Source: Muribaculaceae bacterium (GTDB lineage Bacteria > Bacteroidota > Bacteroidia > Bacteroidales > Muribaculaceae). Taken from it: a stretch of DNA of 47,903 nucleotides. This document shows, in pieces, positions 25,628 to 34,431 of this stretch. The stretch is from positions 1 to 47,903 of the forward strand of contig JAIDUH010000152.1 of NCBI GenBank assembly GCA_029060285.1, given 5' to 3'. How positions within the stretch are numbered: position 1 is the first letter of the stretch; every line of letters starts with the position of its first letter. The translations under genes were made by a program, and so were the position numbers. Under the pieces are notes generated by a model that saw only the letters and a program-made list of their open reading frames with translations, was not told the origin of the DNA and made no database searches.

Positions 25628-26872
25628 TCATTGATCTTTGATGATGGGGAGCTCGATACGGAAAGTGGTCCCTTTGCCAATTTCTGATTCCTTGACATAG
25701 ATGCGTCCGTCATGGTATTCTTCGATTATTCTCTTGACGAGAGTCAATCCGAGTCCCCAGCCCCGTTCTTTAGTGGTGTAGCCCGGATTGAACACTTTGG
25801 CAAAGTTCTTTCGCGGAATTCCCTTTCCGGTGTCACGCACCTCTATCCAAATAAAATCTTTTCCCCTGCCCGTAGTGATATGGATTTCCCCTACTCCCGA
25901 CATGGCGTCCACGGCATTTTTCGTAAGGTTTTCCATCACCCATTCAAAGAGGCTCGTGGAGACCATCACGCCGAAATCATCCTCACCGAAATGGAAATTG
26001 AGGGAAACCTTTCCGGAAATCCTGCCCCTCATATATTCAAGGGAGGATTCTATGGTCTGATTGAGATATTCGAGTTCCAACGATGGCCGGGAACCTATTT
26101 TTGAGAATCTTTCAGCTATCTTCGAAAGTCGCTTGACATCCTTGTCAATTTCAGATGTCACCTCCTGATCTGTCCCGCATGCCTCGAGATACTGACTCCA
26201 GGCCATGAGCGAAGATATTGGAGTGCCAAGCTGATGGGCAGTCTCTTTGGACAGACCGACCCAGACCCGGTTTTGCTCTGCCTTCTTTGTGTAGACTACC
26301 GCCGTATAGATTATCAAGACGAGCACAATCATGACAGCCAGCACTACATAGGGATAAAGGCTCAGCCTGCGAAGCAGTATCGAATCTTCATAATAGATAT
26401 ACTGGTTTATGCCCGGATATACCTCCACCCTGATGAAATGGGGATCCGCCCCCACTAATTTGTCAAGGCTCTTATTTCCGACAGCCTTACCAAGTCTTTT
26501 TTCAAGAAACTTTTGATTGCGTTCGGTAAGGTCAGAAAAAACCACGTGCTCCCCGTCTGCCACATGGTCGGGGAGCTCGTAGTTTCTATATTCAAGTATG
26601 TTCTTGTCGGCATCGGTGACCATTACAGGGATCGAATTGTTCTGAGCGATGATGTTAAGGAGAAACTCAAAGTCAGCGTTCCCTTCCACCTGCGCCATTT
26701 TCTCTGTCGCCGATGCCCAAATGTTCATTCTCTCGCGCTCCTGAATCGAAAGTTGCTTCACAAGATTTGTGGAAATAATAAGAAATATTATCACGGAAAT
26801 CGCGGAGCAAATAAGAAAGATAGTCTTTCCGTATTGATCAGAAATGGCAGAGAGTTTCATTGGCTTAGACAA
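25628..26872 (-). CDS. Membrane sensor histidine kinase (orphan)
   Basis: A 414-residue kinase with two membrane helices (about 17-37 and 172-194) flanking a periplasmic sensor of about 130 residues. The dimerisation/phosphoacceptor helix has SKETAHQLGTPISSLMAW with His213, a Bacteroidetes variant of the H-box. HATPase motifs follow: MENLTKNAVDAM (N box), VRDTGKGIP (G1) and ERGWGLGLTLVKRIIEEY (G2). No response regulator is encoded nearby. Its start overlaps the 3' end of the upstream coiled-coil membrane protein gene by 8 nt, so the two are translationally coupled and may work together. Confidence 0.92.
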   Translation of the reverse strand: MSKPMKLSAISDQYGKTIFLICSAISVIIFLIISTNLVKQLSIQERERMNIWASATEKMAQVEGNADFEFLLNIIAQNNSIPVMVTDADKNILEYRNYELPDHVADGEHVVFSDLTERNQKFLEKRLGKAVGNKSLDKLVGADPHFIRVEVYPGINQYIYYEDSILLRRLSLYPYVVLAVMIVLVLIIYTAVVYTKKAEQNRVWVGLSKETAHQLGTPISSLMAWSQYLEACGTDQEVTSEIDKDVKRLSKIAERFSKIGSRPSLELEYLNQTIESSLEYMRGRISGKVSLNFHFGEDDFGVMVSTSLFEWVMENLTKNAVDAMSGVGEIHITTGRGKDFIWIEVRDTGKGIPRKNFAKVFNPGYTTKERGWGLGLTLVKRIIEEYHDGRIYVKESEIGKGTTFRIELPIIKDQ

Positions 26873-28340
26873 ACTTTATTCTTGCCTTCTTTGTGACGCG
26901 GCATGTGTTGTCGGAGAATGTTGCTTCCCCGGGTTGAAGGGTTATGATTTCAGCTGCAATGTCAGCATCTTCAGGATTCTCAATCACACACCCGCCCTCA
27001 AGCCACTGGGCTACATTGTCAAGAAGACGATCAAGTATATCAGGATCGTTTACGACCCTGAAGAGACCATGGTGGCCGTCAGGGATATCCATACGATATA
27101 CGGAAGACTCAACATTGAGCGTACGCGAAGCCTTTACAAAAAGTCCCTTTTGATTTACGTATCCAAGGAACACCACAGGAGGGAGTCCGCCGGGGCGTGC
27201 AGGAGATGACTGGGCTCTTACCGAAGCAGGAGTAGACTGCTGCTCTTTTACGGGGCGTTGCGGAGCTTGGGCCACCCGGGCAGGTTCAGGATGCGTCACG
27301 GTATCCGATTGACGTCTTTGCTCTGCCTCCATGTGCTTAGGAGCCTCAGCATTCGATTGCATCAAGGCAGCGAGTTCCCTCTTCGCTGCACTGAGTTCGC
27401 GTCTCAGGCCATCCGATTCCCTCTTGGCAGCATCCACCTCGCGTTCAAGCGCCTCAGTCTTGGCTTTAAGCTGCTTTATCTCCTCATTTTTTGAGGTAAG
27501 GGAATTTGCATATTGCTCTCGCATCTTATTCTGCTCTTCCTTAGCGGCTTTCTTTGCCTCGCGGATTTCTTTCTCTCCGGCCTTATGGTCTGACAACGAA
27601 GCTCCGGTCTCCTTCATGCTCTTCGAAGCATAGACCACAAGCCAAATGACGACACCCACAAGCACTACAAGAATACCGATATACCAACCGGTATTGCTCG
27701 ATTTCTTTGGCTGCTCATCGGCAAGCCCGGCATCAGCTTCAGCCTGCGCTACAGCCTCTTCAACAGCTGCCTGCGCCTCAGCCTCCTTTAATACAGTCTG
27801 CTCTGCAGACTCATTTGAAGCCTGAGACCCAGTTTCTGCAGCGGTAGCAGGAGCAGGGGAAGGGGCGGCCGGTTTGGACTCATTGGCTGCCTTTTGATCT
27901 TGAGCATTCGGCTCTGCGGGCTTAGGATCAGCAGGTTTAGAATCAGCAGTCGGAGCAGAAACATTCAGCTTGTTAAGATTTTTTGCAAGCACCGACAGGC
28001 ACTTTTTGCCGTCATCCTTAAGTCCCGGGGATTTAAAGAACGTGGAGCTCCAGTATTCCACGAGTTTCTTCTTGTCCCAAGAAGCATAGTCTTTTGGGAG
28101 AGCAACAGCATTAAAGCTCTTGATGTTTTCCTGTTCCTTGGCTTTAAGCGACTTGGAAAGCTCAGCCACACTGGAGGGGTTGAGTTTGTCAAGATAGTCA
28201 GAGCCATTGTTTGCATATCGAAGATAATGCTTGGCGGCAATCGCACGCGCATGCTCCATATCCTTTTCGGAAACGGCAAAAGAAGGAATAGCGGTGACCA
28301 TGGCCACCGCTATCATGAATATTTTGAGGAAGTATTTCAT
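26865..28340 (-). CDS. Exported, membrane-anchored coiled-coil protein, unknown function
   Basis: A 491-residue protein. It has a signal peptide (MKYFLKIFMIAVAMVTAIPSFA), a periplasmic helical part (about 24-130), and a linker rich in A, P, K and E (about 130-205). A membrane helix (GWYIGILVVLVGVVIWLVVY, about 217-236) is followed by a cytoplasmic coiled coil (about 255-335) and a conserved C-terminal domain (about 385-491, from PVVFLGYVNQKGLF). I recognise no named family. The 8-nt overlap with the histidine kinase gene suggests a sensor or scaffold partner (inference). Confidence 0.8.
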   Translation of the reverse strand: MKYFLKIFMIAVAMVTAIPSFAVSEKDMEHARAIAAKHYLRYANNGSDYLDKLNPSSVAELSKSLKAKEQENIKSFNAVALPKDYASWDKKKLVEYWSSTFFKSPGLKDDGKKCLSVLAKNLNKLNVSAPTADSKPADPKPAEPNAQDQKAANESKPAAPSPAPATAAETGSQASNESAEQTVLKEAEAQAAVEEAVAQAEADAGLADEQPKKSSNTGWYIGILVVLVGVVIWLVVYASKSMKETGASLSDHKAGEKEIREAKKAAKEEQNKMREQYANSLTSKNEEIKQLKAKTEALEREVDAAKRESDGLRRELSAAKRELAALMQSNAEAPKHMEAEQRRQSDTVTHPEPARVAQAPQRPVKEQQSTPASVRAQSSPARPGGLPPVVFLGYVNQKGLFVKASRTLNVESSVYRMDIPDGHHGLFRVVNDPDILDRLLDNVAQWLEGGCVIENPEDADIAAEIITLQPGEATFSDNTCRVTKKARIKFV

Positions 28341-28349
28341 CAGCGGTAA

Positions 28350-29069
28350 TTATTCTTCAGCTTCCTTCATATTATGGAATACGTTCTGCACGTCGTCATC
28401 ATCTTCGAAACGGTCAAGGAGCTTCTCGATGCTTTCGCGCTGTTCGGGAGTAACTTCCTTATAGTCTGTAGGGATTCTCTCAAACTCTGCGCTGACGATT
28501 TCCATTCCGGCACCCTCGAGGAATTTCTGGATGTTGTTGAACTGGTCGAAAGCTCCATATATCAGCCATTCTTCCTCCTCAGCCTCGAGTTCAGCATCAA
28601 GGTCCATGAGCTCAAGTTCAAAATCCTCAAGACTTGTTTCGGGATTTGGCTTGACATGGAATACACTCTTGTGGTCGAAAAGGAATGAGAGTGAACCCTG
28701 AGTGCCAAGTGAACCGCCATGTTTAGTGAAATAGCTACGTACATTAGCCACTGTACGCTGATTGTTGTCGGTAGCGGTCTCCACTACGATAGCAATTCCA
28801 AAAGGACCGTATCCTTCATATACGATCTCCTTGTAGTCAGATGCGTCCTTGTCGGTCGCCTTCTTGATGGCGCGTTCAATAGTGTCCTTAGGCATGTTGG
28901 CAGCCTTCGCGTTGTGCATGAGCATACGAAGACGAGGGTTCATGTCGGGATCGGGACCACCAGCCTTGACAGCGATGGTGATTTCTTTTCCTATGCGGGT
29001 AAATGTTCTTGACATGTTGCCCCAGCGTTTTAACTTGCGGGCTTTACGGAATTCAAATGCTCTTCCCAT
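28350..29069 (-). CDS. YebC/PmpR family protein (TACO1-like)
   Basis: A 239-residue three-domain protein. The N-terminus MGRAFEFRKARKLKRWGNMSRTFTRIGKEI is the Bacteroidetes version of the GHSKWANI start. Further motifs are NPRLRMLMHNAKAANMPKDTIERAIKKA, YEGYGPFGIAIVVETATDNNQRTVANVRS and GGSLGTQGSLSFLF. Family members act as DNA-binding regulators or as translation factors easing ribosome stalling; which applies here is not shown. It follows pheT across a 123-bp gap carrying a 10-bp phased repeat. Confidence 0.93.
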   Translation of the reverse strand: MGRAFEFRKARKLKRWGNMSRTFTRIGKEITIAVKAGGPDPDMNPRLRMLMHNAKAANMPKDTIERAIKKATDKDASDYKEIVYEGYGPFGIAIVVETATDNNQRTVANVRSYFTKHGGSLGTQGSLSFLFDHKSVFHVKPNPETSLEDFELELMDLDAELEAEEEEWLIYGAFDQFNNIQKFLEGAGMEIVSAEFERIPTDYKEVTPEQRESIEKLLDRFEDDDDVQNVFHNMKEAEE

Positions 29070-29118
29070 ATTTAGTTTTCAGTTTTTAGTTGTCTGTTGT
29101 CAGAATTATGAGTGTTTT

Positions 29119-29178
29119 ATCATGTTTTATCATGTTGCATCATGATACATCAAGATAAATCATGACCAATCATGATCA
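29119..29178. repeat. Phased ATCATG repeat, six units of exactly 10 bp
   Basis: Six consecutive 10-bp units begin ATCATG (one is ATCAAG): ATCATGTTTT, ATCATGTTGC, ATCATGATAC, ATCAAGATAA, ATCATGACCA, ATCATGATCA. The motif therefore recurs about once per helical turn on one DNA face. It lies in the pheT-yebC gap. Function unknown. Confidence 0.85.
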
Positions 29179-29192
29179 AAGATTTATTAATT

Positions 29193-31688
29193 TTATCTTA
29201 GTGCGGCTCCGAGCTGCTGCTGCAAGCTCTTTATGATCTTGTCCATCACGCCGTCGATCTGCTTGTCTTTAAGCGTATTCTCAGGGTCTTGGATGGTGAA
29301 TGCGACCGCATAAGATTTCTTACCCTCCGGAAGGTTCTTCCCCTCGTATACATCGAAGAGCCGCACATTGCGGAGCAACTTGCCTCCAGCCTTGCGTGCG
29401 CAGGCCTCAACAGCGTCGAAAGAAACTGCAGCATCAAGAAGGAGAGCCAGGTCGCGTCTCACCGGCTGGGTCTTCTCAAGCGGAGAATAGGTAGTCTGGA
29501 ATTTAGCGGCAAGCTTGCAGAGATATGTCCAGTCGATGGAAGCATAGCATACTTCCTGGTCAATATCTACAAGCTTGAGGGTCTTGCGGCTCAGTATGCC
29601 GAGCACTCCGAGCGGCTTGCCGCTGCGGTGAGAAATTTCGAGTTTGGCTGAGAATGTATCATCGGAAGACTGGGTCATCTTAAGAGCAGATTCAGCCACG
29701 CCTACCTTTGTGAAGATATTGAGGACGGTAGCCTTGAGATCAAACACCGTGGTCTGCTCAGCCTGCCGGTTCCAAGAGGCAGCCTGAAGATTGCCGGTCA
29801 GCCATATGGCGAGTTCCATATGCTCTGAATACTGGGCAAGAGGTTTTTCGTCGCTCTTTTCTTTAGACGGATCAAATGAATAGACGTTGCCAAATTCGTA
29901 AAACTTGAGGTCGCTCGCCTTACGGTTGACATTATGGGCGATGCTTTCAAGCCCACCAAAAAGCAAAGTCTGGCGCATCACTCCGAGGTCGTTGCTCAGA
30001 GGATTCATGACCTTTACGGAATTTTCGAGAGAGAATTCAGCATTGCCGTCGTAATATTTCACAGCTGAGAGGGAATTGTTCATGATCTCCCTGAAACCTT
30101 GACCGGAGAGATCGTTGCTTACTACCTGCTGAAGAGTGTAAGCTTCGTCTACAGCGGTACGCTTTGAGAGATTGGCATGCATTTCCGTGCCGAATTCCAC
30201 ATTGTTGTATCCATAGATGCGGAGGATCTCCTCTACCACATCGCATGGACGGGTTACGTCTACCCTATAGGTAGGCACCTTGATTTGAAGGATATCCTTA
30301 TCCTCGCCTTCCTTCACCTCAAACTCGAGAGCACGGAGAATGCCGATGATGACATGACGCGGAATCTCCTTTCCAATAAGGTTGCAGCAATATTTGAGAG
30401 AGAAATCCATGTCAACCGGCAAGACGGGATTAGGATAAATATCCACCACATTGCCACAAATCTCGCCACCTGCAATCTCACGGATAAGCACTGCGGCAAG
30501 TTTGGCTGCATATGCGCAGATATTCGGGTCGGTGCCACGTTCGTAGCGGAAAGAAGCGTCGGTGCTAAGGCCATGGCGGCGAGCACTGCGGCGAATGGAA
30601 GTCGGATTAAAATAAGCGCTTTCGATGAAGACATCTGTTGTGGCTTCCGTGACTCCTGAATCGAGACCACCGAAAACGCCTGCGATACACATTGGTTTTT
30701 CAGCGTCACAGATCATGAGGTCTTTCTCGTCGAGAGTGTGCTCCACTTCATCAAGGGTAGTGAATTTAGTGCCGGTGGGACAAGTGCGCACCACAATCTT
30801 TTCACCTGCTACCTTTGCGAGGTCGAAGCAGTGAAGAGGTTGACCGATGCCGAGCAGCACGAAGTTGGTGATGTCTACTATCGAGTTGATAGGGCGTTGA
30901 CCGGCAGCGACAAGAAGGTTTTTCAACCATTCCGGAGATTCCCCGACTTTCACATTTCGGATAGTCACACCGCAATACCTCGGACATAGCTTGGAATCGT
31001 CAACTTGCACGTTGACAGCACCATCCTCCCTATCAACCGAGAAAGCAGACACATCGGGGACGCTAATTTCAGGAAGCTCGACATTCTTGTCTTCTCCCTT
31101 TTCGAGAATCTGAGCCCACTGATAAGCCTTTAAATCGCGTGCACAACCGTAATGGCTTGCGGCGTCAACCCTGTTAGGGGTCAATTCCACTTCAAGTCGA
31201 TAGTCGCTTTCCACATTGAAATAAGCAGAAGCCTCCGTGCCGGGCGCCACATCATCAGGAAGCACCATAATTCCGGAATGGTCGTGGCCAAGACCGATCT
31301 CATCCTCGGCGCATATCATGCCAAGTGATTCTACGCCACGAAGCTTACCTTTTTTAATTGTGAATTCCTTGTCGCCGTCATAGAGCACTGTGCCGATTGT
31401 TGCGACCACTACAGTCTGTCCGGCGGCAACATTAGGCGCACCGCACACTATCTGCAACGGAGCATCTCCACCTACGTCAACAGTAGTCACGTGCATATGG
31501 TCGGAATCTGGATGAGGCTCACAGGTGAGCACCTTTCCGATCTTGAGACCTTTCAGGCCCCCACGGATTGATTCCACCTCTTCAATTTGATCGCATTCGA
31601 GACCGGTTGAAGTGAAGACAGCCGCCAGCTCTTTAGGCGACTCATTGAAACTGATATAGCGTTTAAGCCACTTGTATGAAATGTCCAT
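29193..31688 (-). CDS. pheT: Phenylalanyl-tRNA synthetase beta subunit
   Basis: An 831-residue subunit of the alpha2-beta2 enzyme. N-terminal MDISYKWLKRYI leads into the EMAP-like tRNA-binding domain (about 42-155; EPHPDSDHMHVTTVDVG). The B3/B4 editing domain follows (about 215-400; RRSARRHGLSTDASFRYERGTDP), then B5 (about 410-490), the catalytic-like domain, and the C-terminal FDX-ACB anticodon-binding domain (SPLEKTQPVRRDLALLLD). Length is normal. pheS is not in the window, as is common in Bacteroidales. A near-perfect promoter precedes it, and the downstream genes yebC to aroK probably share this transcript at least in part. Confidence 0.97.
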   Translation of the reverse strand: MDISYKWLKRYISFNESPKELAAVFTSTGLECDQIEEVESIRGGLKGLKIGKVLTCEPHPDSDHMHVTTVDVGGDAPLQIVCGAPNVAAGQTVVVATIGTVLYDGDKEFTIKKGKLRGVESLGMICAEDEIGLGHDHSGIMVLPDDVAPGTEASAYFNVESDYRLEVELTPNRVDAASHYGCARDLKAYQWAQILEKGEDKNVELPEISVPDVSAFSVDREDGAVNVQVDDSKLCPRYCGVTIRNVKVGESPEWLKNLLVAAGQRPINSIVDITNFVLLGIGQPLHCFDLAKVAGEKIVVRTCPTGTKFTTLDEVEHTLDEKDLMICDAEKPMCIAGVFGGLDSGVTEATTDVFIESAYFNPTSIRRSARRHGLSTDASFRYERGTDPNICAYAAKLAAVLIREIAGGEICGNVVDIYPNPVLPVDMDFSLKYCCNLIGKEIPRHVIIGILRALEFEVKEGEDKDILQIKVPTYRVDVTRPCDVVEEILRIYGYNNVEFGTEMHANLSKRTAVDEAYTLQQVVSNDLSGQGFREIMNNSLSAVKYYDGNAEFSLENSVKVMNPLSNDLGVMRQTLLFGGLESIAHNVNRKASDLKFYEFGNVYSFDPSKEKSDEKPLAQYSEHMELAIWLTGNLQAASWNRQAEQTTVFDLKATVLNIFTKVGVAESALKMTQSSDDTFSAKLEISHRSGKPLGVLGILSRKTLKLVDIDQEVCYASIDWTYLCKLAAKFQTTYSPLEKTQPVRRDLALLLDAAVSFDAVEACARKAGGKLLRNVRLFDVYEGKNLPEGKKSYAVAFTIQDPENTLKDKQIDGVMDKIIKSLQQQLGAALR

Positions 31689-31758
31689 AAAGGTATTGTT
31701 ATCGGTTGTTTAAGCACACGAAATCAGGCCTTTTAGCCCTCTTTCCCTTTTCAACTTG

Positions 31759-31790
31759 CAAAAGTACAAAATAATCGGCTAATTTGCAAA
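31759..31790 (-). promoter_or_regulatory. Promoter of pheT
   Basis: Minus-strand TTTG, a 20-nt spacer, then TACTTTTG. Both elements match, with a start site near 31752 and a leader of about 65 nt. Confidence 0.8.
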
Positions 31791-31811
31791 TCGAATTTCA
31801 CAAAACGGACC

Positions 31812-33482
31812 TTATCTGTGTGCATCTTTGTAATAAACCTCACCGTCAACCCATCTTTTCCTGGGTCTGAAGGCATCGGAAAGCGGATCGAGAGCCGGGT
31901 CATACAGTTTATAGTCGGTGCCCGTCAGATGGAGGAGCATCTGAGGGAGTTCCGAAGTTGAGAATGGAGCCTTACGGGCATCCTGCACAGACTTCCAGAC
32001 ATCAGGATTATCTCTGAGGAAAGCTTCATTGGCATAGACCAGCAACGGCACTTCCACGAATTTAGCGTCACGTCCCCGGTAATCACGGTCATCATAAATA
32101 TTCTCGCCGTGGTCTGAGACATAGACAAGCAGTGCCGGGCGGCTATATGCCCTGACATCTGCCATAAGGGCACCAATGATGCTGTCGGTGTAATGAATGG
32201 AATTGTCATAGTCTGCCACTACCTGCGCTTTTTCCTTGTCGAGCCACTCCTGTCTTCTGACGCGCAATACATCGTCTGCCGAGAAAACGGTCTGGCCTTC
32301 CGGAAACCTGTTATAATATTGAAAATGTGAACCCATAAGGTGCAGGAACGTCAATTGTAAAGAATCCTCAGCGGCCCAGGCCTTATCCCACTCCGGAATC
32401 AACGCATTGTCATAGCGGCCAAGTGAATAATCTTCGGAATCCGTCGCCCCGACATATTTCACCACGTCTGCATCCATCGAAAGGATACTCGAGAGGTTTG
32501 ACCATTTCCCGGAGAATTCCTGATTTGAGAGCCAATAAGTCTTATAGCCAAGTTCATGAAACACCTGTAGCAACGATGGAAACTCATACCACTCCTTGCT
32601 GTCGGGCAGATCGGTCATAAATGATATTAGCCTCGGTATATTTTGGGCAGTCAAGGTAGACGACGCCACAGCGTCATCGAAACGGGAAAGTCCACGGGCG
32701 ACTGTATCCAGCGAGGGGGTTGTAGGCAAAGGGTAACCGTAAATCGAGAGATGTCCCCGAGATGCAGACTCACCGATCACCACCACTACCCTCTTCGCAG
32801 CCCTATCCGACCAGAGGGTCTCCGGATACGGCAATGGGAGTTTTTTTGCTTGCAGTTCACGTATTTTCCGATGATTGTCAGCATACGCTGCTGCGCACTT
32901 AATGCTACGGGCGAAGACACTGAAGGAAGTCCGTCCGCCGTCTCTTGTAGCACAGAAATATATAATATAAACGAGACCGGCGGCAGAAAGCGCCGTCGCT
33001 GCCAATGCAAGCCACTTGCCTCCAACCCGAGGCAGCACCACCCAGGCTGCCGCAACAACCACGATTGACGTCCACATCCAACCGGACTGAAGGAGCAGTC
33101 CGAGTCTGTCGGTCAGATCAGGCAAAAACTCCTTTACCTCATCCGGATTAGTCTCCATGATTAAGGTAAAGAGTTTACCGGTGATTCCAAAATCATATAA
33201 AAGCCAGCATCCGCCGTTAAGGAGAGAAAGAAGCACAAACGCGACTATAAGCACGACGGCCAATGCCTTAAGCCAGGCATTGCGTCGGAGAATGACATAT
33301 AGAGCAGTCAAGGCAGTAGCTTTGAGCACCGCCACGCAACAGACACCCGCAAGGTTAAAGGCAGCGTCATCATGATATGCCGCCGAAACGATCACATCGG
33401 CAAGGGATGCGACTGACACCACGATCAGCACCATCCATAGCCTGACCGTCGTCTTGGATGTCACAATCTTCAGCCATTCCAT
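31812..33482 (-). CDS. Phosphoethanolamine transferase (EptA-like, sulfatase fold)
   Basis: A 556-residue inner-membrane enzyme with four to five N-terminal helices (about 15-180) and a periplasmic alkaline-phosphatase-fold domain. The nucleophile region is VVVIGESASRGHLSIYGYPLPTTPSLD (about 232-258), where Ser takes the place of the usual Thr in the ETAR motif of EptA. Metal-binding YVSDHGENIYDD is near residue 455. Such enzymes add phosphoethanolamine to lipid A, core sugars or other glycans; the exact acceptor is unknown. It is the last core-type gene before the accessory region and stands alone. Confidence 0.9.
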   Translation of the reverse strand: MEWLKIVTSKTTVRLWMVLIVVSVASLADVIVSAAYHDDAAFNLAGVCCVAVLKATALTALYVILRRNAWLKALAVVLIVAFVLLSLLNGGCWLLYDFGITGKLFTLIMETNPDEVKEFLPDLTDRLGLLLQSGWMWTSIVVVAAAWVVLPRVGGKWLALAATALSAAGLVYIIYFCATRDGGRTSFSVFARSIKCAAAYADNHRKIRELQAKKLPLPYPETLWSDRAAKRVVVVIGESASRGHLSIYGYPLPTTPSLDTVARGLSRFDDAVASSTLTAQNIPRLISFMTDLPDSKEWYEFPSLLQVFHELGYKTYWLSNQEFSGKWSNLSSILSMDADVVKYVGATDSEDYSLGRYDNALIPEWDKAWAAEDSLQLTFLHLMGSHFQYYNRFPEGQTVFSADDVLRVRRQEWLDKEKAQVVADYDNSIHYTDSIIGALMADVRAYSRPALLVYVSDHGENIYDDRDYRGRDAKFVEVPLLVYANEAFLRDNPDVWKSVQDARKAPFSTSELPQMLLHLTGTDYKLYDPALDPLSDAFRPRKRWVDGEVYYKDAHR

Positions 33483-33673
33483 AGTAAATAGTTTTCTACT
33501 CTAAGACAACGTGATGACTGATACGTTTATTATCATCCGCAGGCACCGGAACTTGCTTTCTTTTGAAGGTTCATACATAAAAAATGGGAGTTCATACATT
33601 GGAAGGCCAATCATTCGATATTTTATTTTAATATGGCGTTTATTAGGCAGATAACCAACTAAACAGAAAATTT
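33483..33673. promoter_or_regulatory. Intergenic boundary with direct repeat GTTCATACAT
   Basis: GTTCATACAT occurs at 33569-33578 and 33590-33599, 21 bp apart (two helical turns), which is an operator-like arrangement. No consensus promoter was identified. This marks the change from the core region to the AT-rich accessory region; no tRNA or integrase gene lies here. Confidence 0.4.
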
Positions 33674-34097
33674 ATGAAAATACACTTGATTTTTATTTTG
33701 CTTTTTATGGCGGCTTGCATCAATAACCCTATCGAAAATGAGATTACAGAGGTCTGTGAAGAAAACACCGCTAAGGAAGCCCATATATCGCAAGAGGAAT
33801 GCACAAAACTGAAGGAATACTGCTTGCGAAAAGGGTTCAATCCTGACGTTTGCATTTTGGTTGACTTCAGCGAATATTCAGGCAATTCTTGAAGTGCATG
33901 GTCTTGATCCGACCAATTCCAATGCCCACAAAAGAGGGATCGTGATTCATCCGGGTTTGCTGACATCCAGAAAGACGGTTACTCCTTGTGAGCCATTATC
34001 ACAAGGATGCTTTACAGTAGGTCAGGATACATTCGAAGCAATCAAGTCGCTAACACAGCATTCCTCCAAACCCATCTTATTATACGCCTATAATTAA
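33674..34097 (+). pseudogene. Broken murein L,D-transpeptidase-like (YkuD_2 family) gene
   Basis: Two overlapping ORFs in different frames read as the two ends of one family. The first (33674..33892) has a lipoprotein-type signal (LLFMAAC) and the family's opening CLRKGFNPDVCILVDFSEYSG, and then stops. The second (33861..34097) has the family's C-terminus: HGLDPTNSNAHKRGIVIHP, SQGCFTVGQDTF with the catalytic-type Cys, and SKPILLYAYN. Homologues I know have roughly 80 residues between these parts, containing the SLGKY-type segment, and these are absent. An internal deletion plus frameshift is the simplest reading. A programmed frameshift is unlikely because the middle is missing. Confidence 0.72.
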
Positions 34098-34099
34098 CA

Positions 34100-34322
34100 C
34101 TAATCTTTCTGGGCACACGGCTCTTTCATTTAGCGTCTCTCTTCCAAAAGCACATCCCCCCCCTGCGGTCTCATCGTGATGTGACCATTGGAAAGATATC
34201 ATAAATGAAAGAGCCGTGTTCTAGGCATAACAAACTTAGTTCGGGAATTGGAACTATGGATGCGTCAGGCACTGATCTCTCTTTCAGAGCCGCAGAAATG
34301 GCAGATAAGCTCAGAAGTTAAA
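34100..34322 (+). repeat. Repeat unit U1 (distal copy of the accessory repeat)
   Basis: This carries a MITE at its left end and, to the right, the outer-unit sequence TAACAAACTTAGTTCGGGAA ... GATCTCTCTTTCAGAG ... AGCTCAGAA, shared with the tandem units at 35733-36450. The unit's left part (TTCTGTGAATATCTG...) is missing. Confidence 0.8.
34116..34218 (+). mobile_element. MITE-like element, copy 1 (103 bp, internally deleted)
   Basis: Terminal inverted repeats CACGGCTCTTTCATTTA / TAAATGAAAGAGCCGTG. Flanked by TTCTGGGCA (left) and TTCTAGGCA (right), an imperfect 9-bp target duplication. Compared with copies 2 and 3 it lacks about 30 bp between two GCACAT repeats, as expected from slippage. No coding capacity. 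Confidence 0.85.
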
Positions 34323-34386
34323 TCTAAATTGGGGAATATGAATAAAAAAAACAATCCTATAGTGTTCAAGATTGACTAAATTATAT

Positions 34387-34431
34387 TATCTTTGCGATTG
34401 CTAAGGCACACAGTATGCGTGATGCCTTAGC
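34387..34431 (+). promoter_or_regulatory. Promoter -7 box and hairpin at the zeta-like gene
   Basis: TATCTTTG (34387-34394) matches the -7 consensus. The following GATTGCTAAGGCACA recurs after an identical -7 box at 36630. Here GCTAAGGCA (34400-34408) pairs with TGCCTTAGC (34423-34431), enclosing the ATG at 34415 used in the ORF track. Confidence 0.5.

Noticed and set aside
29119-29178. Rho-independent terminator of pheT
   Set aside because: The ATCATG units are direct repeats without a stable stem and U-tract in the required order.
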